In this document: one piece after another, positions 54,396 through 62,133 of the stretch
How the letters are laid out: every line of letters begins with the position of its first letter
Position numbering within the stretch: position 1 is the first letter of the stretch
DNA from: Agarophyton chilense
Taxonomy: Eukaryota; Rhodophyta; Florideophyceae; Gracilariales; Gracilariaceae
DNA length: 64,000 nucleotides
NCBI GenBank assembly: GCA_030374765.1
Contig: JARGXX010000004.1
Span: 1,674,001-1,738,000, forward strand
Direction of reading: 5' to 3'
Made by a program: the position numbers and the translations under genes
Notes under the pieces: model-generated
Told to the model about the DNA's origin: nothing
What the model saw: the letters and a program-made list of their open reading frames with translations, nothing else
The model's database searches: none

Positions 54396-55670
54396 ATGGC
54401 TGTTACCAGGCAGCGAGTGAGAGCCCAGCGGACGCGCCGGGTTCCTCGCTCACATGTGCGGGGGCTGGCGATGCGCGTGTCGCAGCGACTTCGTAACGAA
54501 CGCCGGGACCTCATGGCTCTTCTCCACGATAGGGAAGACATCGTAGCCATCTCCCTTGATTCCCATCGGACCCATCGGCATCCTGCGTACAACGTTTTCC
54601 TTTCCAATCCGGATGAGATCGTTCGACTCTACCGCGAAGAGCTCGTCAAGATCGTGGGGAAACAAATCGTATTGTTTCTTGAGGCCACCCATGACTACGT
54701 GCTGTCGGATATCATGTTGCGAGAACTTGGGTTGACTGAGTCCGTTCATGATTCGAACAACTATTCGTCTCAGCGTTCCGGTGCGGATTGGAACATTACA
54801 ACCATGTATTGGGACAATACTCATTTCGGATTTGTTGGGATCGATCAAGCTACCGACGACCATTACTCGATCCTTCTCTACACCCTGTTCTTCGAAGGTG
54901 CCGAAGAAGGAATTCCACACCGCGTGGAGAGCAAACAAGGGCGCTTCGTTCATGGAAGTCAAAGCCGAGAACTTGCCATACTCCAAATTCACACTTGGTG
55001 TATGAAGACAGGGAACCAAGGACGCCACTTACTCATGGCTCATTCCCGTTCTCGAAGGAAGAGTTCCATTACGCCGAAGTATCGCGAGTTGTCTTATCGG
55101 TGCGTTCCTTTTCAGGATCGTTTCGACCTTTGCATCCAGGCCGCCATATGCAACGGCCTCGATCTTCTTGGTTCAAATGATTCTGAGAAGTACTGGAAGT
55201 ACTTCTGCCGGATTGCGCGCTTCTTCGAAACCGAAAACGAGCTTCCGCCGCGCATCCGCGACTTCTGTGATGCTCAGAAGCATCTGCAACAATGGAATGT
55301 GACTCTCCGCCACGTCACTCGTGGTAACTGTCCGAGTGTTCGAGATGTTCTTGCTCTCCCGTCCGGTGTGTATGTTCTCACTATCGACGGAACCAACGGC
55401 GTTATCCACAGTCTGGTAATCGACACCGGCCGTCGAATCATCCTCGATTGTGTTGAGGAGTTTCCGTTGACTTTATGCGAAAGGGCCCTCGAGGGTTGCG
55501 TTGACGATACTTCGACTTTCACCGGCATCCGAGAAGTGCGGATGGTCCATGTCCCCGATACTGAAGGACGCTCTAAGAAGCCTCGTCATCGTAATGGAAC
55601 GAACAATAAGAAGAAGCGTCGCAAGCTCGCAATCGAGCGCGAGAGGGCTAAGGAGACTCGTGCAGCGTAG
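54396..55670 (+). CDS. Antisense accessory ORF of element C, papain-like cysteine protease candidate (424 aa)
   Basis: A plus-strand ORF opposite to gag-pol, open throughout, lies between integrase and the 3' LTR. The frame opens at 54273, but the ATG at 54396 has a strong context (ACGACCATGGC) and is preferred. The N-terminus is Arg-rich. The middle contains ITTMYWDNTHFGFVGID. The second half has FDLCIQAAICNGLDLLG (Cys246), SGVYVLTIDGTNGVIHSLVI (His338) and RIILDCVEEF (Asp351). That Cys, then His after a strand pair, then Asp order is typical of papain-fold peptidases. The C-terminus is very basic (KKPRHR, then KKKRRK), like a nuclear localisation signal. It shows no similarity to the antisense ORFs of A and B. 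The protease reading is inference from motif order; an alternative is an inactive papain-fold binding protein. Confidence 0.7.
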   Translation: MAVTRQRVRAQRTRRVPRSHVRGLAMRVSQRLRNERRDLMALLHDREDIVAISLDSHRTHRHPAYNVFLSNPDEIVRLYREELVKIVGKQIVLFLEATHDYVLSDIMLRELGLTESVHDSNNYSSQRSGADWNITTMYWDNTHFGFVGIDQATDDHYSILLYTLFFEGAEEGIPHRVESKQGRFVHGSQSRELAILQIHTWCMKTGNQGRHLLMAHSRSRRKSSITPKYRELSYRCVPFQDRFDLCIQAAICNGLDLLGSNDSEKYWKYFCRIARFFETENELPPRIRDFCDAQKHLQQWNVTLRHVTRGNCPSVRDVLALPSGVYVLTIDGTNGVIHSLVIDTGRRIILDCVEEFPLTLCERALEGCVDDTSTFTGIREVRMVHVPDTEGRSKKPRHRNGTNNKKKRRKLAIERERAKETRAA

Positions 55671-55892
55671 CTTCATTGATAGATGTAGAATCCATATGCT
55701 AAGGCATCGCTGTACATCGGCGTCATGCAATGCTACAATTAGATGTTCCACATGTCCCCTTCGCAAAGCCCGCCTGCCCACAGACATCAGCTCAAGCTTT
55801 ATGGCTCTGAACCCGCTCGATGAGAGCAACTTCTCAATATACTAGGTCTTCTTTCGTCCCTTCTTCCGTTTACTCACCTGTCTGCTCATCCT

Positions 55893-57779
55893 TTAACTGC
55901 GTAGGTGGACAGGTTTCCTTTTGCAAAGAACTAACCTTCTCGCATGGACGGCTGTGCGCGTTATACGTCCTGTCGAGGACAAAAGTTCGTAGCGGGGGTG
56001 GGTCGCCTTCGTGACGCGGCATGGGCCATAGTAGTATGACTCGAACGCCGGCCACTTGCGCGACTTATTAAAGGCGGGTCCATGTGCAACTAACACTTCG
56101 TCTCCGATATCATAGTATTTGACTTTCCCCTTGGGCACACGAGGAATGCACGCTCTTTCGATTTGCATCGCGCGGGTTCCAGACTCGCCCATTAATTCTA
56201 ACGCTCGGTGATGCGGCGTGCCACCCTGCAAGAGGGCCACCGTGTCATTCGCCATCATCCTTGGTTTGATTCCGTACATCAACTGAAACGGGGACGGAAC
56301 TGTTCCCCTATCGCGACGACGGTAACCATACAAAACCTGCGGTAGAGAGTCTGCCCAGTCCAAGTCAGTACGCACTACTGTCCTCTTGATGGCCAATTTG
56401 ATCGTAGGCACCATACGTTCAGCTCTTCCATTCGCCATAGGCGCGTACGGGAGTACGGTTTTCCACACGATCCCATGCTTCGTCATGAAGTTCCTGACTG
56501 CTCCAGCGGTAAAGGCGTTGGCGTTATCCGAAACGATCTTCTTCGGTGGTCCAAATGGCAGTATGATCTCCTTCCAAACGAATTCTATCACCGTGCTCGC
56601 AGTGGAGTTCTCCGTGGCCCCTGCAATAGGCCATCCTGTGAGATGCTCCACTGCAATGATAGCGAATCTCTTACCATTCTTCGATGCGCCGAGGGGACCT
56701 GCGAAGTCTATCGAGAACGTTTCGAACAGTCCCGTTATAGGAGCTCGAAGGTTCGTGTAGTAGGTCGGGATCCTCTGCGCGTGCTGGCACCCATCACAAC
56801 CTCGGACATAATCCGTGACATCTCTGCAGACACCGGGCCACCAGAACCTGTCCCGAACAAAGTTCCTCGTCGTCGTGGCATCCCAATGTCCGATCTCGTC
56901 GTGGAACATTCTTATGATCTCTCTGCGATCATCGACAGGTGGGACGGCGCGCAGCCCAGCGGCCTCTCTCCGGAAAAGCGTATCGTTCCAGAGCATGAAT
57001 CTCTTCGCGTTCCTCTTGATCGACTTCTTTCTTTTCGGGTCCTCATCCTGGACTTGAACTCCGGCCAGGAACCTGGCGACATTAAGCAAGTACGGCTCAA
57101 GTCCCGACAGCCTAGGGTCTGCCCACGAAATTGTGGCGACTACCTCTGATTGTAAGTCTCCTTCAACAGTCTCTGGCTCCCGTGAAAGACCAGTCATGCG
57201 GGACAGGTAATCCGCCGCACCATTTACTATCCCCGGGCGATACTTAATCTCGAAGTCGTATTCGGCCATCAAGTCCATCCATCGGGCCAACCTCCCATGC
57301 ACATCCTTCTTCTTAAACGCGTACTGCAGAGCCTGATGGTCTGTCAGCACAGTGAAGGGAATATCAGAGAGGAGATACACTCTGAACTTCTTCAAAGCGA
57401 ACACGACTGCGAGCGCTTCCCGTTCACTCGTAGAGTAGCGTCTCTCTACTTCCGTCATCGTACGCGAAGCGTACTGTATGGGATGTACTTTCCCATCCTT
57501 CTTCTTCTGAGAGAGGACAATTCCCAATGCGACCGACGACGCATCGGTCTCCACTATGAACGGAGCGTCAAAGTCAGGGAAGGCCAGCACGGGGGGCGTC
57601 GTAAGTTTATCTTTCAGATGCTCAAACGCAATCTGCATTTCCCTCGTCCATTCAAACTTTTTCTTGCCAGAGGTGGCGGCGTGCAACACCGCCGAGCTCC
57701 TTGCGAAGTTCTTGATAAAGCGGCGATAGTATCCCGCCAGCCCAAGGAAACTCCTCAACTCCGTGACGTTGGTAGGCAC
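55893..57779 (-). CDS. RNase H and integrase (element C)
   Basis: It begins with the connection motif LRSFLGLAGYYRRFI. RNase H follows (VETDASSVALGIVLSQ, SEREALAVVFALKKF, LTDHQALQYAF, ADYLSRM). The integrase zinc region is HDEIGHWDATTT, then CDGCQHA. The core has FSIDFAGPL, IVSDNANAFTAG and ANGRAERM. The C-terminal module is YYGPCRVTKATHPRYELLS. It is closely related to the element D integrase at 1-816. Confidence 0.93.
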   Translation of the reverse strand: MPTNVTELRSFLGLAGYYRRFIKNFARSSAVLHAATSGKKKFEWTREMQIAFEHLKDKLTTPPVLAFPDFDAPFIVETDASSVALGIVLSQKKKDGKVHPIQYASRTMTEVERRYSTSEREALAVVFALKKFRVYLLSDIPFTVLTDHQALQYAFKKKDVHGRLARWMDLMAEYDFEIKYRPGIVNGAADYLSRMTGLSREPETVEGDLQSEVVATISWADPRLSGLEPYLLNVARFLAGVQVQDEDPKRKKSIKRNAKRFMLWNDTLFRREAAGLRAVPPVDDRREIIRMFHDEIGHWDATTTRNFVRDRFWWPGVCRDVTDYVRGCDGCQHAQRIPTYYTNLRAPITGLFETFSIDFAGPLGASKNGKRFAIIAVEHLTGWPIAGATENSTASTVIEFVWKEIILPFGPPKKIVSDNANAFTAGAVRNFMTKHGIVWKTVLPYAPMANGRAERMVPTIKLAIKRTVVRTDLDWADSLPQVLYGYRRRDRGTVPSPFQLMYGIKPRMMANDTVALLQGGTPHHRALELMGESGTRAMQIERACIPRVPKGKVKYYDIGDEVLVAHGPAFNKSRKWPAFESYYYGPCRVTKATHPRYELLSSTGRITRTAVHARRLVLCKRKPVHLRS

Positions 57780-57803
57780 GGCAGCATCAACAATGTCCTT
57801 GAT

Positions 57804-60524
57804 CTAGTCCGTGTCCACCTGAATTCCGTCAACATTAATGACGTGTCCCAATAACTTTATCTCTGATTGTGCAAAACTGCACTTGGTGACCTTAACTTTC
57901 AAGTTGGCTTCCAGAATTCGTTCGAACACTGCCCTACAATGACGGAGGTGCTCTTCGGTCGTCTTCGAGAAGATAACCACATCATCCACATAGACCATTG
58001 CGAATGGAAGATCCTGTAGGACTCCATCCATCATTCTCTGAAACGTCGAGGGGGCGTTCATCAATCCGAACGGCATCACCTCGAACTTGTACGTTCCATA
58101 GCGGCATGCAAACGTCGTCATCTCCTTGCAAGTCTCCGACATGCGAACTTGCCAGTACCCAGTGTACAAGTCTAGAGTTGTGAATATCTTCGACCCAGCT
58201 AAGTCGTCGAAGATCTCCTCGATCTTCGGTAACGGCCACCTGGTTGGCTTCATTACCCTGTTCAATTGACGGTAATCAACACAGAATCGTGGTCTTCCGT
58301 CCTTTTTGGTAGCTATGACTACTGGAAAGGACCAAGCTGAACTTGAAGGCGTGATTACTCCAGCCTCAAGCAGCTCATCAACTTCTTTACGCACAATTGC
58401 GTTGTGCTTCGGGGGCATCCTGCGCACTCTCGAATGAATCGGATTGTCGTCCGTCAACTCAAAAGAGTGCACCACAGGAACGTCAGCCGGCTGGAGGTCA
58501 CTAATGTCCCAGGCGGTAATATTGGTCTCCCTCAAGGCATTCGTCAAGTCCTCTTGTGCTTCCCGAGGAAGATGCCTCATCTTTGACGCTAGTAGAGCTG
58601 AATGATCACCCTCTTCATCAACATCGGAGATATCCACGTTGCAATCGAAGTCCTGTAAATCCGGTTCATACGGCTCCTTGTTCACTATTGCCAATACCAA
58701 GTCCGGCTCACCGTCAGATTCATCCCCGGAGCTCGATGGTGATGACGATGACGCGTTAATAGACCGCTCAGCATCAGATTCTTCAGGAGATGTGAAGTCC
58801 TCGCTATCTGTGCGAGCTCCATCGATAACAGGGGGTTCGTTATAGAATGGTAACAGAACCTCTTCTGCTCCGACTGCAAGAGTAACTTGCTGGCGACTAA
58901 AATCCAGTCGCGCCTGCAAGGCATCCAGCGTCGGGCTACCAACAATGACATCAAACGGAGTATTCTGGACGACAAGGAAGTCTAAGGGGATGCTCATCGT
59001 CCCAAACGAGACTGGCACATCTTCGACACAGCCTAACACCTGGGCGACAGTCCCATCGGCGACCGTGACCTTCCTTGACGTGGCCAGGGGCGATAAAGTC
59101 AACTGTTCGCATAGCTCCAGCGAGAGTAGATTCGGAACAGCTCCAGTGTCGAGTAGGGCGTGTGTTCTCGTGCCATAAAGCTTCACAGACACGACTTTCA
59201 AACGACGGGGGAGGCCAGAGGCGCTCAAGACAGACACATGGCTCTTAGGCACACTCCCAGCCAGTAGGCGCTTCAGAAGCTTCTTGGCCTCTTCAGCGTC
59301 ACCACGGAGTAGCTGCCCAAACGTGAGCCCGCACGATGCGGCAGCCAGCTCGGCTACCACATTATACTTCCCGACGTGCTCCTGAAGGCCCTGTGAGGGC
59401 TTCTTCACCTTGCGGGACTTCCTACGCTTACCCCTCGATTTCGGCCTTGCAGCCGCTCGGGGCTCGCCCGGATTCTTGTTCACCAGAACGTCAATATCCA
59501 TGACATTCGTGCGAGGTTGCTTCGGAAGAGCTTGGCCCTCGGCGTTTCTCTTCGCTGCAGCCACGACATCAACTAAAGCAGACTCTTGCACAACTGCAAC
59601 ATGATTAGAGTCGCCATCGGACTTGAGTTTCATCTCTTCCTGCGACTCTGACCTCGCTCCATCGAACCCAACAGAGCGAGAATCACTCCTTCTAGGTTTA
59701 GACCAACAAGTAGACTCCGAATGGCCCATCTTGCCGCAACGCGAACACTTCGTGTCACGATGCGGATTCGAAGGACAACGGTTTGCACCGTGTCCCGTCT
59801 TCTTACAATAACTACAAGTCCAGTCCTTGTCCGCCGTTGCCGGAGTTCCGCTGTCAAACTTCTTCTTCACCAGCAGGTGCAGCTCGGAAAAGTTCTTGGT
59901 CAACTGCTCGACCTGGCTTTGGAGCTGCTGAGTAGTCCCGGAACGAGCATCCGGCCTTGGTAAAATATTCTTCACACCAAGCGCCGCGGAGGATGAGGAA
60001 CCGACTCCAGAAAAGTAAGCCTTTCGACCAACGTGATACTCCACAATGGCCTTCTTCAATGACTGATAGTCAGAAGGCGCCCTGTACATGACAAACTGAG
60101 CCATGTAAGGAATAGAGGCCACCGCGTTCCTAAGCAACCCGAAGGAAGCGGTATCGTTAAAGCCTACACGCTTGTAAAGCGCGTCCAATTCGGCCAAAGA
60201 GGATAACAGATTCTCAGGGTCTAAGCGGCCAGAGACTGCATCATAGACATCGTCTTCTGGCTGGCTCTTCTGGATGAATTCAGCCATAATCTTCTTCTTT
60301 ACAGCGGTGTAGTCCATTGCTTCCTTGGTCAAAGAACCTGACTCTGCGAATGTCCTATAATAGAAGTCAAACGCAGAGCCCTCTAAGTGACAGAGAAGCT
60401 CTACTGCCTTCTCTTCGTCCGTCTTTCCGCGCATGGCGACATTTTCGTACGCAAAGAAGAAACGCTCGACCTCCGCTCCTTCGGAACCATCGAACATAAC
60501 GCGAGTAGTGTTAGCTTCAGACAT
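57804..60524 (-). CDS. Gag, protease and reverse transcriptase (element C)
   Basis: The frame opens at the LTR edge (60557); the second Met at 60524 (MSEANTTRVMFDG) is the likely start because the first overlaps the primer site. A capsid-like helical region spans about 220 residues (AVELLCHLEGSAFDFYYR). Two CCHC knuckles, CSYCKKTGHGANRC and CSRCGKMGHSESTC, lie at 59720-59830. A basic linker precedes the protease with LLDTGAVPNLLS (about 59130-59165). The reverse transcriptase has EAGVITPSSSAWSFPVV, FCVDYRQLN, FEVMPFGLMNAPSTFQRMM and the catalytic MVYVDDVVIFS. Confidence 0.93.
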   Translation of the reverse strand: MSEANTTRVMFDGSEGAEVERFFFAYENVAMRGKTDEEKAVELLCHLEGSAFDFYYRTFAESGSLTKEAMDYTAVKKKIMAEFIQKSQPEDDVYDAVSGRLDPENLLSSLAELDALYKRVGFNDTASFGLLRNAVASIPYMAQFVMYRAPSDYQSLKKAIVEYHVGRKAYFSGVGSSSSAALGVKNILPRPDARSGTTQQLQSQVEQLTKNFSELHLLVKKKFDSGTPATADKDWTCSYCKKTGHGANRCPSNPHRDTKCSRCGKMGHSESTCWSKPRRSDSRSVGFDGARSESQEEMKLKSDGDSNHVAVVQESALVDVVAAAKRNAEGQALPKQPRTNVMDIDVLVNKNPGEPRAAARPKSRGKRRKSRKVKKPSQGLQEHVGKYNVVAELAAASCGLTFGQLLRGDAEEAKKLLKRLLAGSVPKSHVSVLSASGLPRRLKVVSVKLYGTRTHALLDTGAVPNLLSLELCEQLTLSPLATSRKVTVADGTVAQVLGCVEDVPVSFGTMSIPLDFLVVQNTPFDVIVGSPTLDALQARLDFSRQQVTLAVGAEEVLLPFYNEPPVIDGARTDSEDFTSPEESDAERSINASSSSPSSSGDESDGEPDLVLAIVNKEPYEPDLQDFDCNVDISDVDEEGDHSALLASKMRHLPREAQEDLTNALRETNITAWDISDLQPADVPVVHSFELTDDNPIHSRVRRMPPKHNAIVRKEVDELLEAGVITPSSSAWSFPVVIATKKDGRPRFCVDYRQLNRVMKPTRWPLPKIEEIFDDLAGSKIFTTLDLYTGYWQVRMSETCKEMTTFACRYGTYKFEVMPFGLMNAPSTFQRMMDGVLQDLPFAMVYVDDVVIFSKTTEEHLRHCRAVFERILEANLKVKVTKCSFAQSEIKLLGHVINVDGIQVDTD

Positions 60525-60556
60525 CTTCGTATTTGAAGACCTTGGATGCGGTACCA

Positions 60557-60720
60557 TGTAAGGCTTGTTACGGGCAAGCGTACCCTCTGTTTACTTTTCG
60601 TTGTCTTTCTTGTCCCCCTCCCCTACCAATTCCACCGCTCGCAGGAAGGTTTTGATATTTCAGCTCGCGAGGGGCTGCGTCCGCGTCACACGTGGACACA
60701 GCCCCAAACAGAGGCCGACA
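60557..60720 (-). repeat. Element C 5' LTR (164 bp)
   Basis: Identical to the copy at 53653-53816 and followed by the target duplication GTTTC. The adjacent minus-strand bases TGGTACCGCATCC form the primer-binding site. Confidence 0.95.
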
Positions 60721-60823
60721 GTTTCTATACTGCGGCGGCGTATTCTATTTTCTAAGTAAAAAACTAATTTTCAAACCATGTTTCTCCTGCTCTAAAGTAC
60801 AATCTTTAGACAGTTGTCTTCAG

Positions 60824-60900
60824 TAACAGCAGCTCAGTGGTTTCACGACCGCTCGGAGACTGATACACACACGGTTCAAACCTCCCTGAGTTCAGAGTAA
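60824..60900 (+). repeat. tRNA-like pol III promoter, SINE head or tRNA pseudogene
   Basis: An A-box-like AGCTCAGTGG (60831-60840) and a perfect B box GGTTCAAACC (60873-60882) lie 42 bases apart, the spacing inside a tRNA gene. The flanking CCTCCCTGAG does not close a clean acceptor stem and no certain anticodon loop can be assigned, so a functional tRNA is unlikely. A tRNA-derived SINE head is the better reading. Confidence 0.4.
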
Positions 60901-62133
60901 ATCGAGAGCTCTTAAGGCAGCTCGACAAATTCCAATAATTATTGTGGTCTAAGAACGCACTTACGTACTTTTAAACAGCAGAAAAAATAATGTGACACCT
61001 GCCAAAAGAATTGTTTTCTCAGAGACCATAATAAATTTAGCAAGCTGAAGAAAATGGATTGCATTGATAAAAAGGTTAATGTAATTTGAATTTTTGTTTT
61101 ATATCTTTACAATGTGCCTCTCAAAAGCCTTAAAAACTCATTTTCACACACAATAATCAATGCTGATGACTAACTGCCGCTCAAAATGTGATAAAAATCA
61201 CGCAGATGATCTATAAAATAATCACGACCGGTTCCACTGTGACATATGTATACGTCCATATCATTGTACTTTTTGCATTCTTAACAAACAAATTATGATT
61301 TGTAAGTAGTTTCGCAGACTTTGCATGGTCCTTGATATGTTTAAGGCGTCAAAGAACCATCTAGTTTCTTTTGTATCTGATTGATCTCCATTCAACAAAT
61401 GCCAGTTTTAGCCATAAATAGGTTTTCTATTTCATCTTCATCCTTACATTTTCTTTTCATAGTTCTGTAGAGCAACGCCCAGTCAGGGGATACTTGAAGA
61501 TGCAACTCATAGAATGAGGATTGAACCCTCCGAGGGTTATGATTATGATCCCCTCTAAGGTGTGCTGAGGTGGCACTGTTTTCCGGTTATATTTCGCCTA
61601 TAAGGGAAAATTCGGATGGCCCATGGTTGGATTGGCCCCGTGATACACATGGATTAATTTTGGCACCGATTTTCGGATATTTGTAGAACGTTGGACTTTT
61701 GGGCCCTACTACTAGGATCAGGTTGGGTTCTATGATTTTACATGCGTTTGGGCTGCTTACATGTTGTCATTGCTCTGACGCCAACCATGGAACGCAGCGC
61801 AGAATAAGTGTATGTGCGTTTTTGACAGCGCCTGATGGATGCAATGGAACGCGATTAAAATTTTAATTTTTTGGAGAACCAGTTGTATGCCAAGGCGCTC
61901 CGGTAAATTGAGCCCCGTTCCATTGTTGATCATTCTACGATACCAAAACCATAGAACACGGCGAAATGGAGCATGGTCTTTACTTCAAGCATCACACGGT
62001 TCATATAACTCGCATTTCATATCTCTGATCGGTAATGGTGCAGTACTGCCCTAAAACATGTACGTGTGAAACGAATGTGAAAGTTTATACTTACGTACAG
62101 CTGCATTTACTTTCATATCTGCCTAAGCTCGTT
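60901..62133. other. Gene-free AT-rich stretch
   Basis: No coding region or recognisable repeat is seen between the tRNA-like motif and the helicase stop codon. Confidence 0.5.

Larger units (their letters stand above)
53653..60720 (-). mobile_element. Element C: nearly intact Ty3/gypsy LTR retrotransposon with short LTRs
   Basis: A 7.07-kb minus-strand element has two 164-bp LTRs, identical by eye, and a perfect 5-bp target duplication GTTTC (53648-53652 and 60721-60725). The minus-strand order is 5' LTR, primer site starting TGGTACC, gag with two zinc knuckles, protease, reverse transcriptase, RNase H, integrase, an antisense ORF on the plus strand, a GTTGTGGGGCG tract and 3' LTR. No chromodomain is seen. 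It looks nearly whole, with about one break. Identical LTRs point to a very recent insertion. The integrase is related to that of element D at the window start. Confidence 0.95.

Noticed and set aside
54450-55028. 192-codon minus-strand ORF within the element C antisense ORF
   Set aside because: It shows no family resemblance and is shorter than the plus-strand frame, which has a good start context and a coherent motif order.
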